DNA of 43,512 nucleotides from Kamptonema formosum PCC 10802 (GCF_000332335.1 NZ_KB235950.1:111923-155434), one strand, 5' to 3'. Shown: positions 9,710 through 18,444, counted from the stretch's first letter. The notes: generated from the sequence alone by a model not told the origin. Numbers and translations: made by a program.

Positions 9710-10438
9710 GTGAAAATTTGGCTGGAGAATATTCACAAATCTTATGGCAAGCGCGTCGTTGTCAACCGAGTCAACCTCTCAGTGGCGCAAGGAGAAGTGG
9801 TGGGGCTGCTCGGTCCCAACGGTGCCGGCAAGACGACGACATTTTACATTACCACCGGCTTGATCAAACCCGATCGGGGCGCGGTGTGGCTCGACGACCT
9901 CAACATTACGAGCCTGCCGGTGCACAAACGGGCGCGACTGGGCATTGGCTATCTGGCCCAAGAGGCGAGTATCTTCCGCCACCTGAGCGTTCGGGACAAT
10001 ATTCTAGTGATTCTCGAGCAGACCGGCGTCCCCCGCCGCGAATGGCAGCAGCGTCTGGACTCCCTGCTGCGAGAATTTCGCCTGGAAAAAGTGGCGTCCA
10101 CCCTCGGGGTGCAGGTGTCTGGGGGAGAGCGCCGGCGGACTGAACTGGCGAGAGCTCTGGCTGCAGGGCGGACCGGCCCAAAATTCCTGCTTTTGGATGA
10201 GCCGTTTGCCGGTGTCGATCCCATAGCGGTGGCGGAAATCCAGCAGATTGTCGCTAAGCTGAAGGACAGGCAAATGGGCATCTTGATTACCGATCACAAC
10301 GTCCGAGAAACCCTGGCCATCACGGATCGGGCCTACATCGTGCGCGATGGCCAAATCCTGGCTGCCGGCAATGCCGAAGAACTCTACAGCAACCCCCTAG
10401 TGCGCCAGTATTACTTGGGTGAGAACTTCCAGCGATAG
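9710..10438 (+). CDS. lptB: LptB, ABC transporter ATPase for lipopolysaccharide export
   Basis: A 242-aa ABC ATPase, the usual LptB length when started at GTG 9710. Walker A GPNGAGKTT (about residues 37-45), signature SGGERRR (about 140), Walker B FLLLDEPFAGVDP (about 160-172) and the switch histidine in ITDHNVRET are all present, so it should hydrolyse ATP. LptB powers extraction of lipopolysaccharide from the inner membrane with LptF/G. The open frame runs 246 bases further upstream, overlapping lptA, but that stretch is not LptB-like. It lies 121 bp after lptA and 277 bp before the permease gene. Confidence 0.96.
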   Translation: MKIWLENIHKSYGKRVVVNRVNLSVAQGEVVGLLGPNGAGKTTTFYITTGLIKPDRGAVWLDDLNITSLPVHKRARLGIGYLAQEASIFRHLSVRDNILVILEQTGVPRREWQQRLDSLLREFRLEKVASTLGVQVSGGERRRTELARALAAGRTGPKFLLLDEPFAGVDPIAVAEIQQIVAKLKDRQMGILITDHNVRETLAITDRAYIVRDGQILAAGNAEELYSNPLVRQYYLGENFQR

Positions 10439-10715
10439 CCCCGCCGCAGTCAATCATCAGCAAATCTAATCAGTGGGGAGAGGAATGATGAATTTATTCT
10501 GCCTTCAGCTTTCATAATTTTCCCCTCTCTTCCTTCAGCCTTGACAAGTGGGCGCGTTCTTCTAGAAGATGGGGCGCAAACAACCTGTGGGAAAGCAACT
10601 CGATAGAAAATCCCAAATTCCCAAGAGGCTTATTCCAGGAAAATACCCTCACAACTTAACAGAAATATCTCGGCTCTGTTAAAATTCCTAAACCGTCAAT
10701 TTTTTCTCCCAAACA

Positions 10716-11891
10716 ATGAGATTAAGCCTGTCGAACTCTGTTGAGCCTCTCAGCTGGCCAGCTCCTGCGGGATCGGTCATGGACCGGTACATTATCTCGG
10801 AGCTCCTGCCCCCATTTTTCTTTGGGGTGGGAGTTTTTTCCTCCTTGGGGGTGGCGATTGGGACGATGTTTGACTTGGTGCGGAGAGTCACCGAATCCGG
10901 GCTGCCGCTGACGCTGGCGATGAAAATTTTGCTGTTAAAGTTGCCGTTTTTCATCGTCCTCGCCTTCCCGATGTCCATGCTCCTGTGCACCTTGCTCACC
11001 TACAGCCGGATGTCAAGCGACAGCGAGCTGATCGCCCTGCGCAGCTGTGGGGTGAGTGTCTCCAGGCTGGTGCTGCCGGCTCTAGTGATGGGTGCCGTCG
11101 TTACCGGCATCACCTTTGTCTTTAACGAACTGGTGGTGCCGGCGGCCAACTACGAGGCGTCCGTCACCCTGGACCGAGCCGTGAAGAAAAAAACAGTCTC
11201 CTTTCAAGAAAACAATATCATTTATCCTGAATTTCGGAGAGTCAGGCAGGAGAGTGGCGCAAAAGAAGACATTCTCGTGCGCTTATTTTATGCTGAAAAA
11301 TTTGACGGCCAGCGCATGAAGGGCTTGACTATTCTAGACCGCTCCCAGCCGGACATCAATCAAATCTTGGTGGCAGAATCAGCCACCTGGAATCCCGAGA
11401 CTAACGTCTGGAACTTTTTCAATGGCACGATTTATATTGTAGCGCCAGACGGGTCTTACCGCAATATTATGAAATTTGAGAACCAGCAGCTGAACCTGCC
11501 CCGCGCTCCGCTAGACCTGGCCAGCCAAAAGCGGGACTACGACGAGATGAACATCGCCGAATCCCAAGAGTATCTCAAGTTGCTGCGCCAGAGCGGCAAA
11601 GAGAAAAACATTCGCAAACTGATCATCCGCATTCAGCAGAAATACTCGCTCCCCTTTGCCTGCCTCGCCTTTGGCTTGGTGGGGGCAGCTTTGGGCACCA
11701 AGCCGCAGCGCACGAGCAAAGCCACAGGCTTTGGCATTTGTGTCGTTCTGGTTTTTTCTTACTATTTATTAATGTCGATTGGCGACGCGCTGGGACTGAG
11801 CGGTGTCCTCTCTCCCGTCATTGCAGGGTGGTTGCCGACACTGTGCGGCTTGGGGATGGGAATAGTGGTATTGCTGCGGGCGTCGCAGTAA
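10716..11891 (+). CDS. LptF/LptG (YjgP/YjgQ) family permease
   Basis: A 391-aa membrane protein of the YjgP/YjgQ family. It shows the family layout: three N-terminal membrane helices (about residues 30-55, 70-95, 110-135), a periplasmic beta-jellyroll (about 140-290), and three C-terminal helices (about 310-385). The permease works with LptB to push lipopolysaccharide into the LptA bridge. Only one LptF/G-type gene is present in this window. ATG 10716 and ATG 10779 (MDRYIISELLPP, where family similarity begins) are both possible starts. F versus G cannot be settled here, so no symbol is given. Confidence 0.93.
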   Translation: MRLSLSNSVEPLSWPAPAGSVMDRYIISELLPPFFFGVGVFSSLGVAIGTMFDLVRRVTESGLPLTLAMKILLLKLPFFIVLAFPMSMLLCTLLTYSRMSSDSELIALRSCGVSVSRLVLPALVMGAVVTGITFVFNELVVPAANYEASVTLDRAVKKKTVSFQENNIIYPEFRRVRQESGAKEDILVRLFYAEKFDGQRMKGLTILDRSQPDINQILVAESATWNPETNVWNFFNGTIYIVAPDGSYRNIMKFENQQLNLPRAPLDLASQKRDYDEMNIAESQEYLKLLRQSGKEKNIRKLIIRIQQKYSLPFACLAFGLVGAALGTKPQRTSKATGFGICVVLVFSYYLLMSIGDALGLSGVLSPVIAGWLPTLCGLGMGIVVLLRASQ

Positions 11892-12094
11892 GCAACCGAA
11901 AATGCTGATTCAAGGCTAGCATAGAATCACAGTCAAACATCGCAAAGGCGTTCCCCCCCGCTCGGCGGTTGCCCTGCGCACCGGCCAGTTGCCAAAAATA
12001 GGCGTCAAACCCGCAACCGACTCAACGATTGGCAACGCTGACCCGACTGCAGAACCTATTCCCCTGCCGTGCCAGCAAACCCAGGACTAAACCT

Positions 12095-13636
12095 ATGTCA
12101 ATTCACAAGCAGCTGCCAACTTCCATCGACAATATCAGAGCCAAGGTGCGGCCTCTCTTGCGACCCATATTTTGGGGCCCGGCAGGGGTGCTGTTGCTGG
12201 TGGCGCTGTTTATATCGGAGTACCGGGCGCACCCAGAGCGGTTCAGCTCCCTCGTGAGTCAGGAAAATAACCCTGATGGGGCTTCTGGCCTCACTGAAGA
12301 AGAAAGGGCCAAGGCGGCTGATATGGATAGCGTCTCAGTGCTGCTCAAGGAGTTGAAACAGGCCGGTGCCGCCCCGGGCCAGAAAACCGAAGCCCCCCCG
12401 ACCAAGGGTTTATTTGAAGAAATCGACAGTCGCGCCAAGGAGAGCGCACCGGCAGCCAAACCGGGTGCCGGCGCACAGAATAGCGCCTCTGGCAAGCAAG
12501 ACCAGACAGCTCAAGATGGCAGCCCGCTCAGCCCCAGCGCCTTGCAGGCGCTGGGAATATTGCCAGGAAACAAACCGGCTGGCGTGCGTTCCGAGTCGCC
12601 AGCAGCCGGACAGAGGTATAGCACGACCGCCGGCACCGGCTCTCTCCTGCCCGCTAGCCCAGAAATGGCTCCCGCCAGCCCGCTGCAAGCAGCGATGGAC
12701 CGATACTATGGCCGGGTTCCATCTTCTGCCGAGCCGGCCAGCCCCTCCGCGCCATCCGCCAGTTTCCAACAGTCTTCTGGGGCAGCCCTGCCTTTGGCCA
12801 GCTCAAGGGCAACGCCGGCACAGGCACCGCTCTCCGCAAACCCAGACGGGAGAAGCTACCTGGAAGCGGCCACCGGCATGCCGGTGCCAGAGTCAGCCAC
12901 ACCGATTTCTCCCCGCACCCTCAACCTCCCTGGCCTGACCGGCTTGACTCCCACTGACGCGGCCAATCGGGCTATTTCCCCAAATGCCTACACCTATTTA
13001 ACCGGCTCTGGGCCCGCAGCAGACGCCCCAACCGGGAACCCGCTACAGCCGCAGGGCTCAGCCGCCGCACAGAACACTGCTGGACAAATTCCTTTTGGGG
13101 GCTTGAATCAAGGACTGGGGGCGACGCCCTTGGGCAATCCGCTGGGCGGCTCAACTCCGGCAACTGGAGCGACGACTCCTAGCTCTGGCATGCAGGAAAT
13201 CTATCAAAGACTCGGCATCACACCCCCCAGCGCTATCTACCAAAACGTCACTCCCCCACTCGGCGTCAGCGCCCCTGGCGCAGCCTACCAAAACGTCACT
13301 CCCACACTCGGCGTCAGCGCCCCTAGCCCAACCTACCAGGGCATCAGTCCCGGAGCCGGCGTCACCTCCCCTGGATCTGCCTACCAAGGCGTCAATTCGG
13401 GAGCCGGCGTCACCTCTCCTGGATCTGCCTATCAAGGCGTCAATCCCGGAATCGGCGTCACCTCCCCTGGGGCACCCTACCCAGGCGTCAGCCCGGGAAT
13501 TGGGGCTAACATGCCGGCAAATCCCTATAATTACGGCAATCCCAGCGCCGGGCCGGCTCAGCCTGCCCAGCAGCCCAACTTCTCAGTCCCCCGTACCATT
13601 GGCGGCGGACAGATTAATACCTTCTCGAATCCGTAA
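12095..13636 (+). CDS. Single-pass membrane protein with a long disordered Pro/Ala/Ser-rich tail
   Basis: Not recognised. A 513-aa protein from ATG 12095, preceded by AGGA at 8 bases. One membrane helix near the N-terminus (about residues 25-45, GPAGVLLLVALFIS), then a long tail rich in Pro, Ala, Ser and Gly that looks disordered. The C-terminal part holds six 16-residue repeats of the form YQGVxPGxGVTSPGSA. It sits about 200 bp after the lpt genes on the same strand, so a cell-envelope role is possible, but this is only context. Confidence 0.75.
   Translation: MSIHKQLPTSIDNIRAKVRPLLRPIFWGPAGVLLLVALFISEYRAHPERFSSLVSQENNPDGASGLTEEERAKAADMDSVSVLLKELKQAGAAPGQKTEAPPTKGLFEEIDSRAKESAPAAKPGAGAQNSASGKQDQTAQDGSPLSPSALQALGILPGNKPAGVRSESPAAGQRYSTTAGTGSLLPASPEMAPASPLQAAMDRYYGRVPSSAEPASPSAPSASFQQSSGAALPLASSRATPAQAPLSANPDGRSYLEAATGMPVPESATPISPRTLNLPGLTGLTPTDAANRAISPNAYTYLTGSGPAADAPTGNPLQPQGSAAAQNTAGQIPFGGLNQGLGATPLGNPLGGSTPATGATTPSSGMQEIYQRLGITPPSAIYQNVTPPLGVSAPGAAYQNVTPTLGVSAPSPTYQGISPGAGVTSPGSAYQGVNSGAGVTSPGSAYQGVNPGIGVTSPGAPYPGVSPGIGANMPANPYNYGNPSAGPAQPAQQPNFSVPRTIGGGQINTFSNP
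13238..13525 (+). repeat. 48-bp tandem repeat, 6 copies
   Basis: Six in-frame 48-bp units encode the 16-aa YQxVxPxxGVxxPxxx repeats near the C-terminus of the preceding protein. Units are similar but not identical. Confidence 0.85.
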
Positions 13637-13651
13637 GCAGAAAAACGCAGA

Positions 13652-13719
13652 TATAGCGGTTCTCAGTCAGAAACCCGGTTTCTTAAAGAAACCGGGTTTC
13701 TCAGTACCTCACTAATATG
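13652..13719. mobile_element. Truncated copy of MITE-like family A
   Basis: Begins with the family end TATAGCGGTTCTCA and carries the core palindrome of GAAACCCGGTTTC with its reverse complement (13669-13701). The right part matches the intact copy at 29794 up to CCTCACTAATATGA, then stops. The right inverted end is missing and another hairpin (13724) follows at once. Confidence 0.7.
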
Positions 13720-13723
13720 AAAA

Positions 13724-13758
13724 GTAGGGTGCGTTCCGCAGGACGGAACGCACCCTAC
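13724..13758. repeat. Hairpin GTAGGGTGCGTTCCG
   Basis: Perfect 15-bp stem with a 5-base loop (CAGGA). It lies between two convergent genes, 88 bp after the stop of the gene ending at 13636 and 116 bp beyond the icd stop. It could help end transcription but has no T-run, so I call it a repeat. Confidence 0.8.
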
Positions 13759-13780
13759 AAGCTTAATTCAGAAGCATAAA

Positions 13781-13820
13781 AACGCAGATAAATGCACATC
13801 CATTTGCGTTTATCTGCGTT
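13781..13820. terminator. Possible bidirectional terminator (imperfect hairpin)
   Basis: AACGCAGATAAATGCA pairs with the segment at 13805-13820 at 15 of 16 positions, with an 8-base loop. It lies between convergent genes, 54 bp past the icd stop. The same CGCAGAT words recur near 33150, so this may instead be a dispersed repeat. Confidence 0.4.
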
Positions 13821-13873
13821 CATCTGCGGTTAAAATCATCTGAAAAAGGACTGAGACTGAAAGCGAAAAACCC

Positions 13874-15301
13874 TCAATCGTTGAAATGCTTAATAATCGC
13901 TTGGGCGAATTCAGAACACTTGAGCGGCGGCTCCACCGGCGGCTCCATTAATCGAGCGAGGTCATAGGTCACTTCCCGGGTGGAAATAGCACCGGCAATG
14001 CCTTTCTTAATCAAGTCAGCTGCTTCTTGCCACCCCATATATTCTAACATCATTACGCCAGAAAGAATCACCGAACCGGGGTTGATACGATCCAGACCGG
14101 CATGTTTGGGGGCGGTGCCGTGAGTCGCTTCAAAGATAGCGCAGGAGTCCCCAATATTGGCACCCGGGCCCATGCCCAATCCGCCAACAATAGCGGCGGC
14201 GGCGTCGGAGAGGTAATCCCCATTCAGGTTCATCGTCGCCAAGATGGAGTATTCTCCCGGTCGGGTTTGGATTTGCTGGAAAATGCTGTCCGCAATCCGG
14301 TCATTGACCATGATTTTGTTTTTCCACTGCCCGCTGCCGTGGGTGTCCCAGATGGCATTGAGGACGCTTTCCACTTCCTGGCAAACGGCGGCTTTTTTCT
14401 CGTCGGTGAGGGCGTCGTAACCGGGCTCAATTTCGCGGGCGTTGTCTTCCAGGGAGATGTTTGGGTTGCGCTCCTTGTTGCTGAGAATCCAGGATTCGCG
14501 TTCGGTGACGCACTCTTGCCGGAATTCCGAGGTGGCGAGTTCGTAGCCCCAGTCGCGGAAGGCACCTTCAGTATATTTCATGATGTTGCCTTTGTGGACG
14601 AGGGTGACGCTTTGCTTGGATTTGGGCAGCGTCAGGGCGCGTTCGATGGCGCGGCGCACCAGGCGCTGGGAGCCGGTTTTGCTGACGGGTTTGATGCCGA
14701 TGCCGGAGTCGAGGCGGATTTGCTTGTTCTTGTGTTCTGGGGTGGCGGGAATGAGGTCGTTATTGAGCAGGTGAATCAGTTTTTCGCAGATTTCGGTGCC
14801 CTGACGCCATTCTATGCCGAGATAGATGTCTTCGGTGTTTTCCCGGTAGATGATGACGTCCAGTTTTTCTGGGGTTTTGTGGGGGGAGGGGGTGCCGGTG
14901 TAGTATTTACAGGGGCGGACGCAGGCGTAGAGGTCAAAGATTTGCCTCAGGGCGACGTTGAGAGAGCGAATCCCGCCGCCGATGGGAGTGGTGAGGGGGC
15001 CTTTGATGGCCACGCCGTATTCTTTGATGGCGGTGAGGGTGTCTTGGGGGAGGTACTGGTAGGTGCCGTATTTTTCGCACGCTTCGTCGCCGGCGTAGAC
15101 TTTGAACCAGCTGATTTGGCGCTTGCCGGCGTAGGCGGTGGCGACGGCGGCGTCAAAGACGGTTTGGGATGCCGGCCAGATATCGACGCCGGTGCCGTCG
15201 CCGCGAATGAAGGGGATGATGGGGTTGTCCGGGACGATGGGTTTGCCGTCTTTAAAGCTGATGCGTTCGCCGGTTGTTGGGGGCGTGATTTTCTCGTACA
15301 T
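13874..15301 (-). CDS. icd: NADP-dependent isocitrate dehydrogenase
   Basis: A 475-aa enzyme that converts isocitrate to 2-oxoglutarate and CO2 with NADP; in cyanobacteria this supplies the carbon skeleton for ammonium assimilation. The substrate-binding RSLNVALRQ, the active-site Tyr in [10 protein letters not shown] and the Lys in [20 protein letters not shown] are present. HGTAPKHAG and VTYDLARLM keep the Lys, Tyr and Arg that mark NADP preference in the E. coli enzyme, though its Tyr after the Lys is His here. Length and the lack of gaps fit the cyanobacterial family. It stands alone on the minus strand, with convergent genes downstream and repeats upstream. Confidence 0.98.
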   Translation of the reverse strand: MYEKITPPTTGERISFKDGKPIVPDNPIIPFIRGDGTGVDIWPASQTVFDAAVATAYAGKRQISWFKVYAGDEACEKYGTYQYLPQDTLTAIKEYGVAIKGPLTTPIGGGIRSLNVALRQIFDLYACVRPCKYYTGTPSPHKTPEKLDVIIYRENTEDIYLGIEWRQGTEICEKLIHLLNNDLIPATPEHKNKQIRLDSGIGIKPVSKTGSQRLVRRAIERALTLPKSKQSVTLVHKGNIMKYTEGAFRDWGYELATSEFRQECVTERESWILSNKERNPNISLEDNAREIEPGYDALTDEKKAAVCQEVESVLNAIWDTHGSGQWKNKIMVNDRIADSIFQQIQTRPGEYSILATMNLNGDYLSDAAAAIVGGLGMGPGANIGDSCAIFEATHGTAPKHAGLDRINPGSVILSGVMMLEYMGWQEAADLIKKGIAGAISTREVTYDLARLMEPPVEPPLKCSEFAQAIIKHFND

Positions 15302-15936
15302 ACTGCTGTTCTGTTATTTGCTAGGTAGAAGCTACCAGATTCTTTGGCAGCCGGCGGCAGAGTTAATCTTTTTTCAAGAGTTGCTGCTGAGTCTCCCAGC
15401 TCTGCTTTGAACGGGGGAATGGAGTTGGGATTAATTCGGATTTCCGCTTTTTGCATAGCGGTGTTCCGCTTTTTGCATAGGTCGGTTGTAAGTCGTTTGA
15501 TGAAGGAATGTTAAAAGAGGGGGGCTGTATGGCGGTTTTAAATGAGTTGTGAAAGCTTTGGGGGCGAGAAACCCGGTTTCTTTGAGAAACCGGGTTTCTA
15601 CGCTTTCACAACTCAAATAGAAAGGCTATATGGCGCTTTTGCCGGTTAAGGCGGAATCGGGTTCCGCCTTAGAGAGTTTTTATAAAGAAAACGTGAAGTC
15701 GGGGCGGGTTTAGTAATATTCTACAGTTTGTACAGACATCTTGGCTGAACCCGCCCCTACTAGAAACCGGGGGCGTCCACGGGGGGCCGGCCCTACAGGC
15801 TGTGTGGCATTGATTCAGAAACCCGGTTTATCAGTCCCCCCAGAAACCAGAAACCGGGTTTCTGCGACAGACTTTGCATCTAAGCCAAACCCTTGATTCA
15901 GAAACCCGGTTTCTTAGCCTCCCCACCCGTTAGCTA
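15302..15936. repeat. 635-bp spacer packed with different palindromic repeats
   Basis: No gene. Four kinds of hairpin follow one another: a family-A core in its own outer arms (15544-15614), AAGGCGGAA/TTCCGCCTT (15648-15670), GGGGCGGGTTTAG with its inverse about 30 bases on (15701-15757), and partial GAAACCCGGTTTC copies (15818-15865 and 15898-15915). Short open frames here only translate the repeats (for example ETRFLKETGF). The icd promoter must lie near the left end of this interval. Confidence 0.8.
15544..15614. repeat. Nested palindrome with family-A core
   Basis: Outer arms GAGTTGTGAAAGC (15544-15556) and GCTTTCACAACTC (15602-15614) enclose the core AGAAACCCGGTTTCT and its inverse (15567-15599). 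The core is shared with 13669, 29829 and 30992, but the outer arms differ. Confidence 0.85.
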
Positions 15937-16470
15937 TCAACCTAAGAAGCTGCCACCGCCGCTCAAACCTTTCTTATCGGATGGCTCTGAGTGCGGTTCT
16001 AACCACTTCTTTTCAGCGGCAGCTATGTGCATTTCCCATTCAGCAATCTCCGTCTTAATTTGTTCGATTTTGGTGTGATAAGCCCAACCTGTTGTCTTGA
16101 CTTTTTCGCTCCAATATGCTTCGCGCTTAGGTGTCTCCTCTGCCACCCATTTGGCCCTGTGACGCTCAAATTCCTGGAGGTCTTTTTTGATTTGTGGCTC
16201 AAACTTGCCTTTGGCAACCAGGAGCTTTTCCAAATCAGAAGTGATGGGGAATTGCTGCGGCAAACTTTCCAAGTCAGCTTGTTTTTTCGACACCATTATT
16301 TTAATAGCTGTGTCGCGCTCTTGTTCGGTTTGCCGGAGCCGCTCTTGAGCTTCTTGCAAGCGAAAATTCAGCATAGCAATCTGTGGGGTTGGGGATGGGA
16401 CAGCCGGAGATCCCATGTACCCTTCCAGCAAGGAGTCAATGCGGGCGGCTTCCTCGTTTCTACGGTTCAT
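15937..16470 (-). CDS. Coiled-coil protein, last gene of the vWA/4-TM operon
   Basis: Not recognised. About 177 aa from the ATG at 16470, rich in Glu, Lys, Gln and Arg, with predicted coiled-coil stretches (LNFRLQEAQERLRQTEQERD and the region after KFEPQIKKDLQEFERHRAKW). No signal peptide or membrane segment; the C-terminus is Gly-rich (GLSGGGSFLG). An AGGAGGAGG run lies just upstream, and the start overlaps the end of the 4-TM gene by 11 bp, which suggests coupled translation. The frame also allows an ATG at 16485, but that start would precede the Shine-Dalgarno site. Probably a soluble partner of the two membrane proteins encoded upstream. Confidence 0.8.
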   Translation of the reverse strand: MNRRNEEAARIDSLLEGYMGSPAVPSPTPQIAMLNFRLQEAQERLRQTEQERDTAIKIMVSKKQADLESLPQQFPITSDLEKLLVAKGKFEPQIKKDLQEFERHRAKWVAEETPKREAYWSEKVKTTGWAYHTKIEQIKTEIAEWEMHIAAAEKKWLEPHSEPSDKKGLSGGGSFLG

Positions 16471-17266
16471 CATCCTCCTCCTCATAAGAAATTTTTTTTT
16501 GTGGATGTTTGTCGCCGATCAACTCGTCTGACATTTTTTTATACTGCGCAATGGCTGAGGCGGCATCCTTGGACTGGTCGATAATAGCGCTTTGGACTGC
16601 TGCTGCCAGCAGGACTAGCAGTGGCGGGAGAGCCGCAGCTATGATTTTATTGAGCGAGTCACTGCTTGCGTCTAAGGTTTGGGATAGGAAAAGAGAGGCA
16701 AAAAATTCAATCAGCAAACCCGCCCCCAGCAGTATAATATAGATGCTGTTCGGGGATTCGGTGTTACCTTCAACTTCTTCTACCCATAAGCGCTGGGCGT
16801 CATAATACGCATTAATAAAATCGCTTTTTCTTTTGTCTTTGGATTGCAACCTGTCAATACTGGCCAGGGCGCTATTCAGGTTGCGCTGCCGGTGCAAGAG
16901 GCTGAAGTTATTCGTGGCTAAGTGATCTAGCCCCAGGTTTAGGACTATCCCGCCTAGATAACTAGCAATAGGTGCCCAAGGGCCAAGTTTTGCGCTTTGC
17001 AATGCAAATGTGTTGCCGAGCAAGCTGCCAATGGCCACACTGACGCCGACCTTGATCTGCAATTCTGTTGCTCGCGTAAAAGTCCAGGCGGCCAGCTTCT
17101 CGAGTTGGTTTGCTCGTCTGTTGGATGCATCAAACTTACCAAGGTCTTCGACTAGACTTTTGGCGCTGGTGGCTGTTGCGTCATCAACCAGATCGAGGTT
17201 GCGTTGAGGGATACCCATAAATTTTCTGGCCTTTTCAGTCCAGTGCCTGTAAAAGTCATTCTCCAT
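16460..17266 (-). CDS. Unrecognised four-helix membrane protein
   Basis: A 268-aa protein with about four membrane segments, in two pairs: roughly residues 70-90 and 97-118 (IKVGVSVAIGSLLGN; WAPIASYLGGIVLNLGL), then 175-197 and 207-230 (IYIILLGAGLLIEFFASLFL; IIAAALPPLLVLLAAAV). The soluble N-terminus (FYRHWTEKARKFMGIPQ), the middle loop with a helical KDKRKSDFINAYYDAQRLW stretch, and an acidic C-terminus (SYEEEDDEP) are probably on the same, cytoplasmic, side. I know no family for it. It is 98 bp after the vWA-like gene and overlaps the coiled-coil gene, so the three form one operon. Confidence 0.8.
   Translation of the reverse strand: MENDFYRHWTEKARKFMGIPQRNLDLVDDATATSAKSLVEDLGKFDASNRRANQLEKLAAWTFTRATELQIKVGVSVAIGSLLGNTFALQSAKLGPWAPIASYLGGIVLNLGLDHLATNNFSLLHRQRNLNSALASIDRLQSKDKRKSDFINAYYDAQRLWVEEVEGNTESPNSIYIILLGAGLLIEFFASLFLSQTLDASSDSLNKIIAAALPPLLVLLAAAVQSAIIDQSKDAASAIAQYKKMSDELIGDKHPQKKISYEEEDDEP
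16474..16482 (-). promoter_or_regulatory. Strong Shine-Dalgarno inside the preceding gene
   Basis: On the minus strand AGGAGGAGG lies inside the end of the 4-TM gene and just before the ATG at 16470. It makes 16470 a better start than 16485 and fits translational coupling. Confidence 0.6.
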
Positions 17267-17364
17267 GATTATGCCTGGGTCAATTCTAATGAAATTTCCA
17301 AGTTTTCGACGAATCTGCGTTGCACTTTAGTGGCGTGTATTTTGTAAATGCCAACCAGTGGCCA

Positions 17365-18084
17365 TCATCGCTTTCTGCCTTCTGTAAAACTCCAGTCCAC
17401 ACAATAATTTATTTCTGCGAAGGAGCAAACCTCTACTTTGGTATCTTTTAGATGGGCTTTGAGTTGTTCTTTGAGGTGTCCTGTTGGGCCAATGATGGCT
17501 ACTACTCCGTTATTTCGATTAATCTGCTCAATCGAAGCTTTGATTTCCTCGAAATCCAGCTTTGGCTGATTAGGGCCGGCCTCTGCTTCTTGCAGGAACA
17601 CTATGCCAACAAAGGGTCTTGAATCCTGGCTGTGCTTCTGTCTTTGCTGGAGATCGATCAATTCTTGGAGGGGCAAGCTTAGAGAAGTCCCGGAATATTT
17701 CCCAATTCCGTATTTCTTAAGCTCGGGCTGCTGGCACTGAGCGGCCAGTTCCAGCTTGTTCCAGACAAAGCCAATGTGGGACGTAATCTCGGCCCGGTCT
17801 GCAAAGGTGACGATTGCGGACCCGTCACCGGTCTTCTGCCGCTGGGACACTGTTTTGCAAACTTGTCGGCGCTCAGCAGCGAAAGGGGTCGCGGACTGGG
17901 AGTAGTCCAGGGCGATGCCGGTGTAGACTGGCGGGGTCAGCAATTCCAATACTAGCGGGATCACGAGTGCGCCGGTGGCCAACATTCCGATGAGCAAGAG
18001 CCACTTGAGCTGCGGTTTGGGTTGGGAACTGGCAGTTGGGCTACTGGGGGTGTGATAATTTGAGGTCTGCTGTTTGGTTCTCAT
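17365..18084 (-). CDS. Membrane-anchored von Willebrand A-like protein
   Basis: A 239-aa protein: a polar N-terminus, one membrane helix (about residues 27-50, LKWLLLIGMLATGALVIPL), then a vWA-like domain to the end. The DxSxS metal-site motif is seen as DYSQS (residues 60-64), followed by GTS (Thr133) at the usual place for the MIDAS threonine. The third MIDAS acidic residue, normally LTDG, is replaced by LQEAE (about 165-168), so metal binding may be altered. vWA domains hold partner proteins. It is the first gene of the operon with the 4-TM and coiled-coil proteins. A decayed copy of its 5' end lies just upstream at 18295-18405. No MoxR ATPase is next to it. Confidence 0.72.
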   Translation of the reverse strand: MRTKQQTSNYHTPSSPTASSQPKPQLKWLLLIGMLATGALVIPLVLELLTPPVYTGIALDYSQSATPFAAERRQVCKTVSQRQKTGDGSAIVTFADRAEITSHIGFVWNKLELAAQCQQPELKKYGIGKYSGTSLSLPLQELIDLQQRQKHSQDSRPFVGIVFLQEAEAGPNQPKLDFEEIKASIEQINRNNGVVAIIGPTGHLKEQLKAHLKDTKVEVCSFAEINYCVDWSFTEGRKR

Positions 18085-18294
18085 CTGGAAGGGTGGGGCT
18101 CGGTTAAGTGTAAGGGCGGATTAGATTTAAATATAACGCAAGCGCCCCAGCACGGCCCGACTTTTACATTTAAATCTCTAATAGGTGTTGGCTGCTGGAT
18201 ATTCGTTCCCTCCGCTCTCCAGACGCCGTATCTCACAAAGGTGTAAAGCGGACAGCAGCCGTCTGAATGAACTTCGCAGACATATAAAAATTTC

Positions 18295-18405
18295 TTATAT
18301 TTTGGCGGCAGAACTATTGGCTAAAATTCCGATTGTCCAGATCCACTTTCGCTGCGGTTTGAGTTGGGAACCGACATTTGGGGCACTCTGCTGTTTGGTT
18401 CTCAT
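18295..18405 (-). pseudogene. Remnant of a second copy of the vWA-like gene (5' end only)
   Basis: The 36-codon frame starts MRTKQQ, as the vWA-like gene does, keeps QLKPQRKW against QPKPQLKW and IGILA against IGMLA, and then stops in what would be the membrane helix. The 5' leader is also conserved (TTCCAG before the ATG in both). The vWA domain is absent. It is a truncated duplicate, not likely functional. Confidence 0.7.
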
Positions 18406-18422
18406 CTGGAAGAGTGGGGTGG

Positions 18423-18444
18423 CCCATCGGCGATCGCCGATGGG
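18423..18444 (-). terminator. 22-bp perfect palindrome centred on HIP1
   Basis: CCCATCGGCG and its inverse form a gapless palindrome with GCGATCGC at the centre. It lies 14 bp after the stop of the cupin-like gene. There is no T-run, so a terminator role is only suggested by position. Confidence 0.4.

Noticed and set aside
14102-15328. Long open frame on the plus strand opposite icd
   Set aside because: It is the mirror of a clear isocitrate dehydrogenase gene, and its Gly/Phe/Val-rich translation fits no family.
15431-15616. 61-aa minus-strand open frame
   Set aside because: Much of it translates the GAAACCCGGTTTC palindrome (ETRFLKETGF).
15648-15670. Terminator for the vWA operon
   Set aside because: The T-run follows on the plus strand, whereas the operon is on the minus strand and ends nearly 270 bp away.
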